This document shows, one piece after another, positions 24,567 through 33,510 of a DNA stretch of 64,000 nucleotides (the stretch's first letter is position 1; every line of letters starts with the position of its first letter). Origin of the DNA: Bradyrhizobium hipponense (lineage in GTDB: Bacteria; Pseudomonadota; Alphaproteobacteria; Rhizobiales; Xanthobacteraceae); contig NZ_VSTH01000056.1 of NCBI RefSeq assembly GCF_008123965.1, positions 1 to 64,000 on the forward strand. Reading direction: 5' to 3'. The position numbers and the translations under genes are program-made. The notes beneath the pieces are model-generated. The model did not search any database and was not told the DNA's origin. It saw nothing but the letters and a program-made list of their open reading frames with translations.

Positions 24567-26045
24567 ATGGCGCGTCTGATCGAATCGCGACATCACGTTT
24601 CGCTCGACGACTATGAGGGCATTGCGCATCTTAGCATGGCGGTGCGGGAGCTGCGTCAGGAGGCGGCGAGCCTGCTTCCCACGCTGAAGGGACACCGAGT
24701 GTGGATGGTGAGCAGCACCAGTCGCGGCGGCGGCGTGGCCGAGTTGCTGCCGCCGCTGCTCGCGTTGCTGCGCGAACTCGGCGTCGACGCCAATTGGCTG
24801 GTGATGGAGACCGATGATCAGGAGTTCTTCCGGCTGACCAAGCGGCTGCATAACCTGATCCATGGCCACGGGGATGCAAACCTTGGACAAGCGGAGCGCG
24901 AACTCTACGACAAGATCAGTCACGATACCGCGGAAGCGGTTGCGCGCCACATCTCGTCGGGGGACGTGCTCGTTATCCACGACCCTCAGCCGTTGGGCGC
25001 GGGTGCGATCCTCAGAAAAAGAATGGACATAGCGGCGATCTGGCGGTGCCATATCGGCCTTGATCGGAAAACACCTGAGACCCGCGCGGCGTGGACCTTC
25101 CTTGACGCATGCGCATCCGCCTATGATCAGGCTGTGTTCACGGCCCCAGAATACATTCCCGGCTGCCTCACCGGACGGGCAACGATCATGCATCCGGCCA
25201 TCGACCCGCTCACCCATAAGAACCGGGATCTATCGGTCCACAAGCTTGTCGGCATCCTTGCCAACGGCGCCCTGATCCGTCCGCCCGGTCCGATGCTAAC
25301 GCCGCCATTCCCCAAACCAGCGGAACGGCTCCAGCGCGACGGAAGCTGGGCGCCTGCTATAGAGCCGGAGGATATCGGACTTCTCTATCATCCGATCGTA
25401 ACCCAGATCTCGCGCTGGGATCGGTTGAAGGGCTTTCTCCCGCTGATGAACGGCTTCGTGAGCCTGAAGCGCGATCTGGAGAATAAAACTGGCCTGGGCG
25501 AGCGGCATCGACACTCAGTGCAATTGGCTCGCCTGGTCTTAGCAGGTCCCGATCCCGCATCGGTCGAGGACGATCCGGAGGGCAAGGAGGTGCTGGCCAA
25601 ACTCTGCAACGCCTATGTGGGCTTGGAGCCAAAATTCCAAGACGACATCGCGATCATCTTGCTGCCCATGAATTCGGCGAAGCACAACGCGCTGCTCGTT
25701 AATGCGCTTCAGCGCTGTTCGGACATCGTGGCGCAGAACTCATTGCAAGAGGGATTCGGGTTGACCGCGACGGAAGCTATGTGGAAGCACGCGGCTGTCT
25801 TGGGATCGAATGCCGCAGGGCTCCGGCAGCAGATACGTCCCGACTTGGATGGATGTCTGGTAACGAATCCGGAGGATCCACACGAGATCGCGACGACGCT
25901 TGATGCATTGCTGAGAGATCCCTGGAAGCGCGATATGCTCGGCCGGCGTGCTCAGCAACGTGTTCATGATGAATTTTTGATTTTTGCGCAGGTCCGACGT
26001 TGGCTTGTCCTGATCGCGAACACGATCAAGACGCGATGGCCATAA
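24567..26045 (+). CDS. TreT-like GT4 glycosyltransferase (trehalose synthase/phosphorylase type)
   Basis: A 492-residue GT-B glycosyltransferase. The N-terminal half has VWMVSSTSRGGGVAELLPPL, IHDPQPLGAGAIL and AIWRCHIGLDRKTPET. The C-terminal half has QISRWDRLKGF, ADIVAQNSLQEGFGLTATEA with the acidic donor site, and NAAGLRQQIRPDLDG. These follow TreT and trehalose phosphorylase, which make or split trehalose from NDP-glucose and glucose. About 45 residues after HPAID are longer than in typical TreT. It would give this strain a second route to trehalose besides otsAB; the substrate is inferred. Confidence 0.75.
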   Translation: MARLIESRHHVSLDDYEGIAHLSMAVRELRQEAASLLPTLKGHRVWMVSSTSRGGGVAELLPPLLALLRELGVDANWLVMETDDQEFFRLTKRLHNLIHGHGDANLGQAERELYDKISHDTAEAVARHISSGDVLVIHDPQPLGAGAILRKRMDIAAIWRCHIGLDRKTPETRAAWTFLDACASAYDQAVFTAPEYIPGCLTGRATIMHPAIDPLTHKNRDLSVHKLVGILANGALIRPPGPMLTPPFPKPAERLQRDGSWAPAIEPEDIGLLYHPIVTQISRWDRLKGFLPLMNGFVSLKRDLENKTGLGERHRHSVQLARLVLAGPDPASVEDDPEGKEVLAKLCNAYVGLEPKFQDDIAIILLPMNSAKHNALLVNALQRCSDIVAQNSLQEGFGLTATEAMWKHAAVLGSNAAGLRQQIRPDLDGCLVTNPEDPHEIATTLDALLRDPWKRDMLGRRAQQRVHDEFLIFAQVRRWLVLIANTIKTRWP

Positions 26046-26313
26046 GAGGAGCGCTGGCACAGCTCTCGCTGCCGACAAAATGGAGTGACGCACTCTGCGC
26101 ACTGGGCGGCGCAGTTGATGGGCGACTATTGCTCCAAAAATACCATGACGAAGCGCCGCTCGCGACAGCGATGCTCGCAGCAGCAAGGGCCAGTAGCATG
26201 GCCTTCGCCGGGCCTGCCGATCGCTTCGATCGCACGCCGGCAATTTGTCGAGGTGGATCTTCTCGTTGGCGGCTCTGGGTCCGGCGCGATTTCCTGCGAG
26301 ACGGCTTCGCCAC
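26026..26313 (-). pseudogene. Possible N-terminal stub of a TPR/cytochrome-c type protein
   Basis: The frame reads a basic N-terminus (MAKPSRRKSRRTQSRQRE), one membrane helix (AMLLALAAASIAVASGASSW) and then LHFVGSESCAS. The last part resembles the FVGSxxCxxCH start of membrane-anchored multihaem or TPR cytochrome proteins. It ends right after, overlapping the end of the glycosyltransferase gene, without the second Cys and His of a haem site. If real, it is a truncated remnant. The resemblance is short, so this is tentative. Confidence 0.35.
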
Positions 26314-26324
26314 GTCTACTATCG

Positions 26325-26609
26325 CTATTTCAAGCGGGTCACCGCTGCAGCCATGTCTGGCGCGCGGCTAATTCTGTAGCTGGCATTGCCGCACTTGAGA
26401 ACCCACACAGCATGATCCGGCTTGGAGCGCTTTTTATCTTTGCTGGCGCCGAGCGGCTTATCACACGCAAAGCCTTGCATGCGGATCTGAGCCGCGAGCA
26501 TATCCTGGGGCCTTTCGTTGGCGGTTTGCGCGAGGGACACCGAAAATCCGTCGAGCAGGATGCCAATTGACAGGGAAGCTGAGATAGTGACGAAACCGCG
26601 AGCTTTCAC
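26325..26609 (-). CDS. Small secreted protein of unknown function
   Basis: Ninety-four residues with a signal peptide (basic MKAR, hydrophobic FVTISASLSIGILLDGFSVS, cut near SLA-QT). A compact mature domain follows with two cysteines (GFACDKPLG, WVLKCGNASYRI), likely one disulfide. I have seen the pattern MQGFACDKP...VWVLKC in rhizobial hypothetical proteins; no function is known. It is upstream of, and in the same direction as, the arylsulfatase gene's strand, but 100 bp away and probably separate. Confidence 0.6.
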   Translation of the reverse strand: MKARGFVTISASLSIGILLDGFSVSLAQTANERPQDMLAAQIRMQGFACDKPLGASKDKKRSKPDHAVWVLKCGNASYRISRAPDMAAAVTRLK

Positions 26610-26709
26610 GAGGCCTCCAGCATACGTTCCGCTTTTCCAAGTCGCGCTTTGTATGGAGACGGACAGCCTGGCATGGGCTGCCCGCCATACATCGCGTTGC
26701 CGGCAAAGC

Positions 26710-29208
26710 CTATTGCTTGTCCCGTATTTTTGTCGCGACCGACTCCTTTTCTGCGGATGACATCTCGTTCGGCCCGAGCTTCACCGTCAGCTTGCTGATC
26801 TTGCCGGTGAACTTGAATGGCACTTGGTAGTCCTGATCGTCCACCGAAGTGCCCGTATCGAGTCCGACATTGAAGGTCTCATCCCACATCAGCGTGATGG
26901 GCAGACTGCGCGGCATGGGATGGCTCTCCACGACCTTGCCGTCCACCTTCAGGCTGCCTGTGCCGCTTTTGCCCAGACCCGGGCCGTCATATTTCCAGTC
27001 GAACTCCAGCGTGTGCTTGCCCGGCGCGAGCGCGTCTTTGCCCTGCCATTTGACGCGCTCCAGGGCGACCAGATTCCAGGTAAACACCGGCTTGCCCCGC
27101 AGCAGATAGAAGCCGTAGCCGGCGAACCGGCCGCCGTCGGTCATCAGCATGCCCTCGGCGCCGCCTTGGGGAATGTCGACCTCGGCGGTGACCGTGTACG
27201 ACCGGTTCAGCAGGCTCGGCGCAGAACCTGTTTCCGGGAACGGCACGTTGCTCAGCTCACCCGAATAGGTGAAGACGGTCCGGCCCGCCGAGTAGCTCGG
27301 CTTGTGCGAGATGAACCTGGTCAGGCGGGTGTCGTCCAGCGGGAAGACCTGGTACTTCGTAGCCTCCATCGCGAACACTTGCTGCATGTCGCGCAGCTTT
27401 TCCGGCATCCTGGCGGCGAGATCGTTCGACTGCGTCCAGTCCTCTTTGATATTGTAGAGCTCCCAGCGGAACGCGTTCATGACGTCCGTAGGCGGCTCCG
27501 CCAAACTGAGGTCCCAAGGCGGGCTCAGCGGAGGCGTCGAGGCGATCCAGCCGTCCTGATAGATGGCGCGCTTGCCGAACATCTCAAAGTACTGCGTCGT
27601 CCTCTGGCCCGGCGCGGTGGCGTTGTCCCACGAATAGACCATGCTCACGCCTTCGATCGGCTTCTGGGCGATGCCATTGACCATCACAGGCTGCGGCAAG
27701 CCAGCGGCTTCGAGAATCGTCGGCGCGATGTCGATCACATGATGGAACTGATTGCGGATGCCGCCGGCGTCCTTGATGCGCGCCGGCCAGGCCATGGCCA
27801 TGCCGTTGCGGGTGCCGCCAAAATAAGATGCAATCTGTTTGGTCCATTTGTACGGCGTGTCCCAGGCCCAGGCCCAACCCACCGCGTAGTGCGGGTAAGT
27901 CTGGTCGGAGCCCCAGGCGTCGTAGAACTTCATGTTCATCTCGACCGTCGGATGCACGGCATTCGCAACCGCGAACTCGTTGAACAGGCCGTGCAGCGTG
28001 CCTTCCGGGCTCGCGCCATTGTCGCCGCTGACGTAGATGACGAGCGTATTGTCGAGTTTGCCAGTGTCCGCGATGGCCTGGATCACGCGACCGATTTCGG
28101 AATCGGTATACGCCAGGTACGCCGCATAGACGTCGGCCTCGCGGATGTAGAGCTTCTTCGCCTCGGGCGACAGCGTGTCCCACTGCGGGATGCTGTCCGG
28201 CCAGGACGTGAGCTGGGCATTCTGCGGGATCACGCCGAGCCGTTTCTGATTGGCGAAGATTTGCTCGCGCAGCGCGTTCCAGCCCTTGTCGAACAGGTGC
28301 ATGTCGCTGATCTTCTTGATCCACTCAGGCGTCGGATGATGCGGCGAGTGCGTGCCGCCGGGCGCGTAGTAGATCATGAATGGCCGGTCGGGCTGGACGT
28401 CGTTCAGCATCTTGATGCGCCCGACCGCCTCGTCGGCCATGGCGGTGATCAGATTCCAGCCGGGATTGCCCAGGAAGGGCTGGATCGGGGTGGTGTTGCG
28501 GAAGAGATTGTTCGGCTGCCACTGGCTGGCGTCGTCGCCCACGAAACCGTAATAGTAGTCGAAGCCCTTGATGGGACCGGTCGGCCAGTTATGGAAGGGG
28601 CCGGCTTGCGTGCCCTCCCACTGCGGCACGTTGTGATCTTTGCCATACCATGAGGTGTCATAGCCGTTCTGCCGCAGGATCTCGCCGATGGCGACGGCGT
28701 CGCGTGGGATGACGCTGTTGTAGCCGGGATAGCCTGTCGCCTGATCGACGACGACGCCGGTATTCACCGAGTGATGGTTGCGCCCAGTGAGGAGCGCGGC
28801 CCGCGTCGGCGAGCAAAGCGCTGTGGTGTGGAAGGCTGTGTAGCGCAGACCCGTCTGGGCGATGCGGTCCAGGGCCGGTGTCGGGATTACGCCCCCGAAC
28901 GTGCTTGGTGCGCTGAAGCCGACGTCGTCGGTCATAATCAAAAGTACATTGGGCGCGCCCTTCGGCGGCGTGACAAGCGCGGGCCAATACGGCTTCGATT
29001 GCACCGCGTTGGGATTGATCTCGCCTTTGAACGGCTGAGTGGGATTTGGCAGGTATCTGCCGTCAATAGTCGTCGTCGCTCCCGGCGAACCCGGTGCCCC
29101 GGTGGTTTGCTGCCCTTGGGCGTCTACAGTCGCCAATGGTAGGAGCAAAAGAGATCCGAGCAGAATGCGTGACGCAACTCGTTGATGCAGGTTCGAGGCG
29201 CTCGTCAT
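26710..29208 (-). CDS. Arylsulfatase, periplasmic, formylglycine (Cys) type
   Basis: An 832-residue sulfatase. The signal peptide is residues 1-30 (ILLGSLLLLPLATVDA). The metal-binding LLIMTDDVGF (D94, D95) and the sulfatase signature CSPTRAALLTGR (C132, the residue converted to formylglycine; R136) identify the active site. GDNGASPEGTLHG and MAMAWPARI follow. A C-terminal beta-sandwich-like region of about 190 residues completes it. The large size matches the bacterial arylsulfatases that hydrolyse aryl or alkyl sulfate esters to release sulfate. No sulfatase-maturing enzyme gene is in the window. An outer-membrane channel candidate lies upstream on the other strand. Confidence 0.92.
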   Translation of the reverse strand: MTSASNLHQRVASRILLGSLLLLPLATVDAQGQQTTGAPGSPGATTTIDGRYLPNPTQPFKGEINPNAVQSKPYWPALVTPPKGAPNVLLIMTDDVGFSAPSTFGGVIPTPALDRIAQTGLRYTAFHTTALCSPTRAALLTGRNHHSVNTGVVVDQATGYPGYNSVIPRDAVAIGEILRQNGYDTSWYGKDHNVPQWEGTQAGPFHNWPTGPIKGFDYYYGFVGDDASQWQPNNLFRNTTPIQPFLGNPGWNLITAMADEAVGRIKMLNDVQPDRPFMIYYAPGGTHSPHHPTPEWIKKISDMHLFDKGWNALREQIFANQKRLGVIPQNAQLTSWPDSIPQWDTLSPEAKKLYIREADVYAAYLAYTDSEIGRVIQAIADTGKLDNTLVIYVSGDNGASPEGTLHGLFNEFAVANAVHPTVEMNMKFYDAWGSDQTYPHYAVGWAWAWDTPYKWTKQIASYFGGTRNGMAMAWPARIKDAGGIRNQFHHVIDIAPTILEAAGLPQPVMVNGIAQKPIEGVSMVYSWDNATAPGQRTTQYFEMFGKRAIYQDGWIASTPPLSPPWDLSLAEPPTDVMNAFRWELYNIKEDWTQSNDLAARMPEKLRDMQQVFAMEATKYQVFPLDDTRLTRFISHKPSYSAGRTVFTYSGELSNVPFPETGSAPSLLNRSYTVTAEVDIPQGGAEGMLMTDGGRFAGYGFYLLRGKPVFTWNLVALERVKWQGKDALAPGKHTLEFDWKYDGPGLGKSGTGSLKVDGKVVESHPMPRSLPITLMWDETFNVGLDTGTSVDDQDYQVPFKFTGKISKLTVKLGPNEMSSAEKESVATKIRDKQ

Positions 29209-29782
29209 TGGCTAACTCCCGAAAACCGAATTGATCTGAATTTTCTGGATTACGAATCTTCTCTCACGGTCGGCGGCGCGTCGCCAACATCTGCAACTCG
29301 GGGCAGTTTCCGTCTTGGTCTGAATCAATATCGTTCGTGCACGACTGGTGCTCCGACCAGTTCGTGCTCGTCGCTACGTTTGCCGTACAAATGCTGGAGC
29401 TTTGACGATGAAGGCGGGGAGATCAGTAATTTTGCGAATATGCATCACAATATACTCCCAACACGCACGGGCACTCTACCTCAGATCGTGTCCTGGTGTC
29501 GAGTGTTGAATGCGCCACGCCAGGCTAACCGTTGGGAGTCGGAATGTCGCCGTTACTGACTCGCTCTTTTCGCAACGCTGCGAAATCGTTACAGCTCTAC
29601 AGCAACAATGGCTCAGCACAGTGAGGTCAGGGGTACTGTCCTTCATTTTTACGGAGCGGATCGTACGGCGGCGTGACTTCATCGCAACAGCCGGAGCGCA
29701 ATCTGAGCAGCTCGCTATCTTGGCGCGAGACATCGAAGCGTGGCCTGATACGCTGTCTGTACGTGGGCAGGAGGACAAGCAG
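29209..29782. other. Divergent intergenic region, comparatively AT-rich
   Basis: About 574 bp between the start of the arylsulfatase gene and the start of the porin-like gene. The part from 29210 to 29470 is clearly richer in A and T than the coding DNA around it. It must hold both promoters. I see no supported gene; short frames on both strands give nothing recognisable. Confidence 0.5.
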
Positions 29783-30856
29783 ATGATGCGGTGCATATCG
29801 GAATCAAACTCCCATTGTCGGCTGGTTGGCGCAACGATCGGGTTAGCGTTGGCAGCGGCCGGATTGTTCTCCAACACCGCATATGCCGATGAGGATGGTG
29901 TTTCATATTGGCTTCCAGGCCGCTTCAGCAGCCTCGCAGCAGTGCCTGCCGTGCCTGGCTGGTCAATGGCCGAAGTCTACTATCACACCAGCGTGTCCGC
30001 CTTCGGTAGTGCAGCCGCCGCAAGAGAAATCCGCGTCGGCAGGATCCCCGCTAACGTCAATGTTGATTTAAATCTGCGTCTAAACGCGCAGGCGGATCTT
30101 CTGCTGCTCAATCCGACGTATACGTTCGCGACCCCGGTACTCGGCGGACAATTGGCGGTCGGCATCACCGGCTTGTTTGGCCGATCCGCCGCAACGCTCG
30201 ACGGCACACTGACGACGGTCGTCGGGCCCTTTGCGACAACGCGCACGGGCACGCTCTCTGATTCAATCACCTCCGTGGGAGATCTGTATCCGCAGGTAAC
30301 GCTGAAGTGGAATGCCGGCGTCCACAATTTCATGACCTATTTGACCGGTGACATCCCCGTTGGCGCCTACGATCCGATCCGCCTTGCGAACCTTGGCATT
30401 GGCCACGGCGCGATCGACGGCGGCGGCGGCTACACCTATTTCAATGAGAAGTTGGGGCACGAATTTTCGGCCGTCGCCGGTTTCACTTACAATTTCAAAA
30501 ATCCTGACACGCAGTACCAGAACGGCATCGATTTTCACATTGACTGGGGTGCTTCGCAGTTTCTGTCGAAGCAGCTTTTCGTCGGACTCGTCGGCTACTA
30601 CTATCAACAGATCACGGACGATTTTGGTCAGCGTCCGATCCTCGGCGGTTTCCGGTCGCGCGTAGTGGGAGTCGGTCCTCAGATCGGATACCTGTTTCCG
30701 GTTGGAGACTGGCAGGGATATTTGAACCTGAAGGGGTACGGCGAGTTCGCCGCAGAAAATCGGCCGGCCGGCTGGAATACATGGCTGACGTTCTCGCTGT
30801 CGCCGATGGCGCCGACTAGCACCGTCGTGCCGACGCGCCGGATCGTGACGAAGTAA
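29783..30856 (+). CDS. Outer-membrane channel candidate, SphA/phenol MetA-pathway transporter-like
   Basis: A 357-residue protein. The signal peptide (GATIGLALAAAGLFSNTAYA) is cut before DEDGVSYWLPG. The rest alternates in strands typical of a beta-barrel: LLLNPTYTFATPVLGGQLAV, VTLKWNAGVHNFMTYLTGDI, VGAYDPIRLANLGIGHGAID, FVGLVGYYYQQIT. This pattern (GxYWLPGxFxSL, ... DIPVGAYDP) matches the family linked to uptake of hydrophobic aromatics. ATG 29783 is chosen because GGAGG precedes it and the signal peptide starts there. The frame is open further upstream without support. It is divergent from the arylsulfatase gene. Confidence 0.75.
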   Translation: MMRCISESNSHCRLVGATIGLALAAAGLFSNTAYADEDGVSYWLPGRFSSLAAVPAVPGWSMAEVYYHTSVSAFGSAAAAREIRVGRIPANVNVDLNLRLNAQADLLLLNPTYTFATPVLGGQLAVGITGLFGRSAATLDGTLTTVVGPFATTRTGTLSDSITSVGDLYPQVTLKWNAGVHNFMTYLTGDIPVGAYDPIRLANLGIGHGAIDGGGGYTYFNEKLGHEFSAVAGFTYNFKNPDTQYQNGIDFHIDWGASQFLSKQLFVGLVGYYYQQITDDFGQRPILGGFRSRVVGVGPQIGYLFPVGDWQGYLNLKGYGEFAAENRPAGWNTWLTFSLSPMAPTSTVVPTRRIVTK

Positions 30857-31176
30857 TAGCGATGCAGCCACTGCGAGCCCATTCGCCGAGCTGAAGGCAT
30901 ATGAGAGCAGCCTGACATGGCTTGGCGTGCCGCCGTCAAGACGGAACTGGACTACCTGGTCATCGCCGAGCGGCGGTATGCAGGAATACTCGTTGAATGT
31001 CTGCAACGTCGAGAAGGTCATCAAATGTGTCGTAGCTGTGGGCCTTGTCCCCATGCACTGGAGCCAGAGCGACTTGGTGCGTTCGCCCTCGTATGCGTTC
31101 CTGGCGCAGGCCAATCCAAACGCGCTCGCGTCGGCGAATTGTTTTGCGAGCTTCTCGCTGACCACGCTTCCGACCT
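30857..31176. other. Gene-poor stretch with an unassigned minus-strand frame
   Basis: About 320 bp between the porin-like gene and the LysR gene. A minus-strand frame starting at 31204 reads GYMKVGSVVSEKLAKQFADA, LWLQCMGTRPTATTHLM and so on. It runs far into the antisense of the porin-like gene without a stop and overlaps the end of the LysR gene. It could contain the relic of a small gene, but I cannot support it as one. Confidence 0.35.
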
Positions 31177-32139
31177 TCATGTATCCGATCCCACTAGCCG
31201 CCACCTCCCATCCCCCGCCCGCTTCAGCGCCGGGTCGCTTACCCGCACATGCTCCGCCAGAAAGTCGATGAACGCCCGCACGCGCGCAGGCAGTGGTGCG
31301 CTGTGGCCGACATAGACGGCGTGGATGTCTTCGCGGTCGCCGGGATTGTAACTCTGGAGAACCGGCACGAGGCGGCCCGCTTCAATGTCGGGGCCGACGT
31401 GGAAGAGGGCGAGGCGGGCGAGGCCGACGCCGCCGAGGGTGAGGCGGCGGGCGACTTCGCCGTCGCTGGCGCGGGCGGCCGGCGGCGGTGCGGCTTCCTC
31501 AGTGCGCTTGCCGCGCTTGAACGGCCAGGCGCGGATCGAGCGCGGGAAGGTCCAGCCGATGCCGCGGTGATCTGCCAGATCCGCCGGCGTCCTCGGCGTG
31601 CCGAAGCGGGTCAGATAATCCGGCGCGCCGACCACGACCATGCGGCTGGTGCCGAGCTTTCGCGCGACAAGGCGTGAAGCTCGCAAGGGGCCGACACGAA
31701 TCGCGACGTCGGCGCGCTCCTGCATCAGGTCGATCAGCGTGTCGGTCAGCACGAGATCGAGCGTGACGTCGGGATGTTGTTCCAGGAAGCGCGGGATCAG
31801 CGGCATAACATGCAGCATGCCGAAGGGAATGCTGCTGTTGACGGCGAGGCGGCCGCGCGGCGCAGCGCCTGAGGCGGCCTCGCGCTCAGCCTCCTCCATC
31901 TCGGCGAGTATGCGCACCGAGTGCTGGTAGAAGGCCTTGCCTTCTTCCGTCAGCGTGAGCTTGCGGGTGGTGCGGTTGATCAGCCGCGTGCCGAGCCGCG
32001 CCTCCAGCCGCGAGATCAGCTTGCTCACCCCCGATGGCGTCAAGCGCAGTTTTCGCGCAGCCTGGGTGAAGCCGCCGAGGTCGACGACGCCGACGAAGAC
32101 TTCCATCTCGGCGGAGCGGTTGGTGTCGAAACGGGCCAT
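31177..32139 (-). CDS. LysR-family transcriptional regulator
   Basis: A 320-residue regulator. The N-terminal winged helix-turn-helix (about 8-68) has FVGVVDLGGFTQAARKLRLT, PSGVSKLISRLEARLGTRLI and NRTTRKLTLTEEG. The effector domain has RGRLAVNSSIPFGMLHVMP and DVAIRVGPL. It is of the CrgA/DsdC-like group, often controlling a divergent transporter. It is divergent from an MFS exporter gene with 100 bp between starts, so that gene is its likely target, with autoregulation. The inducer is unknown. Confidence 0.92.
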   Translation of the reverse strand: MARFDTNRSAEMEVFVGVVDLGGFTQAARKLRLTPSGVSKLISRLEARLGTRLINRTTRKLTLTEEGKAFYQHSVRILAEMEEAEREAASGAAPRGRLAVNSSIPFGMLHVMPLIPRFLEQHPDVTLDLVLTDTLIDLMQERADVAIRVGPLRASRLVARKLGTSRMVVVGAPDYLTRFGTPRTPADLADHRGIGWTFPRSIRAWPFKRGKRTEEAAPPPAARASDGEVARRLTLGGVGLARLALFHVGPDIEAGRLVPVLQSYNPGDREDIHAVYVGHSAPLPARVRAFIDFLAEHVRVSDPALKRAGDGRWRLVGSDT

Positions 32140-32239
32140 GTTGAATTCACGTCACAAATCATTGGATTGTGGACATCCTAATGGTTTTGCTGCCCTGCTT
32201 CTATCTGCGTGGCTCGGTACCCATTCATCGGAGCCATGC
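32140..32239. promoter_or_regulatory. Shared regulatory region of the LysR and MFS genes
   Basis: One hundred bp separate the two divergent starts. The left part (TTGAATTCACGTCACAAATC and following) is AT-rich and suitable for a LysR T-N11-A site. I could not fix the exact operator by eye. Confidence 0.4.
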
Positions 32240-33421
32240 ATGCCTGCCGCCGTCCTCGCCCTCACTGCCGGTGCCTTCGGCATCGGCACTACCGAATTCA
32301 TTATCATGGGCCTGCTGCTTCAGGTCGCCGCGGACATGCACGTCTCCGTGCCGGTCGCGGGCCTATTGATCTCCGGCTATGCGCTCGGCGTATTCGTCGG
32401 AGCCCCGGTGCTGACCTTGGCCACACGTAGAATGCCGCGCAAGACGGTGCTGCTGGCGCTGATGGCAATCTTTACCATCGGCAATGCGGCTTGTGCGCTG
32501 GCGCCGAACTACGAATTGTTGATGGCGGCGCGGGTGCTGACCTCGCTCGCCCACGGCACCTACTTCGGTGTCGGCTCGGTGGTTGCAACCAGTCTCGTTG
32601 CCGAGGACAAGCGGGCCTCCGCGATATCGACCATGTTCATAGGCCTGACCGTTGCAACCCTGCTCGGCGTTCCCTTCGGCGCCTGGTTCGGCCTGATACT
32701 GGGCTGGCGCGCGGCGTTCTGGGCGGTGACGGTGATCGGCGTGATCGCCTTTGCGGTGGTCGCGCTGCTGGTGCCCGGCCATGTCGGCAACGGCGACAAG
32801 CCGATCTCGCTCGCCGAGGAAGTCTCGGTGCTCGGCCGTCCGCAGGTTCTGCTCGGCCTTGCCATGACCGTGTTCGGCTTCGCAGGCCTATTCGTCGTGT
32901 TCACATATATCCAGCCGATCCTGACGCGCTTCGCCGGCTTTTCGGAGGCGGCGGTCTCGCCAATCCTGCTGGTGTTCGGCGGTGGCCTTGCGATAGGCAA
33001 TGTGGCCGGCGGCAAGCTCGCCGACCATGGCCTCGCGCGCGCCCTGATCGGCACGCTCGCCGCGCTTGCCACCGTGCTGCTTGGTCTTGCCGCCGTGCTG
33101 TCGATCAAGCTCCTCGCCATCGCGCTGATCCTGCTGCTCGGCATCGCCGCATTCGCAACGGTCGCGCCGCTCCAGCTTCGCGTGCTGGAAGCGGCCGGCC
33201 CCAGCGGACGGACGCTCGCCTCGAGCCTCAACATCGCCGCGTTCAATCTCGGCAATGCGCTCGGCGCCTGGGCCGGCGGCCTCACGATCGACCGCGGGCT
33301 CGGCCTCTCCGCACTGCCGCTGGTCGCGGCGGGGATTACGGCGGTCGGCCTCGTGCTGGCGCTGTGGAGCCTCCGGCTTGACCGCACGCAGGCCGCAGTC
33401 GCGGCATGCCCCGCCGAGTAA
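32240..33421 (+). CDS. MFS transporter, AraJ/YdhP-type exporter
   Basis: A 393-residue, 12-helix transporter. The first helix GAFGIGTTEFIIMGLLLQVA is the typical start of the arabinose-efflux/YdhP DHA1 group. APVLTLATRRMPRKTVLLAL is motif A, and ASSLNIAAFNLGNALGAWAG is in the last helices. GGAG at 32230-32233 and position point to ATG 32240; an ATG four bases earlier is in another frame. It probably exports sugars, drugs or metabolites. It is divergent from the LysR gene, which presumably controls it. Confidence 0.88.
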   Translation: MPAAVLALTAGAFGIGTTEFIIMGLLLQVAADMHVSVPVAGLLISGYALGVFVGAPVLTLATRRMPRKTVLLALMAIFTIGNAACALAPNYELLMAARVLTSLAHGTYFGVGSVVATSLVAEDKRASAISTMFIGLTVATLLGVPFGAWFGLILGWRAAFWAVTVIGVIAFAVVALLVPGHVGNGDKPISLAEEVSVLGRPQVLLGLAMTVFGFAGLFVVFTYIQPILTRFAGFSEAAVSPILLVFGGGLAIGNVAGGKLADHGLARALIGTLAALATVLLGLAAVLSIKLLAIALILLLGIAAFATVAPLQLRVLEAAGPSGRTLASSLNIAAFNLGNALGAWAGGLTIDRGLGLSALPLVAAGITAVGLVLALWSLRLDRTQAAVAACPAE

Positions 33422-33510
33422 GAAGCATGACAACGCGCCATGCAGAAACGCGTCTGTACACAGCGACGCGCCGTCCGTAACTTCGCTGCGCAATTTCAGG
33501 AGAATGCGAC

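Noticed and set aside
30263..31204. A 313-codon minus-strand ORF
   Set aside because: Most of it is the mirror of the porin-like gene. Only the first 80 codons or so lie outside it, they match nothing I know, and they overlap the LysR gene end.
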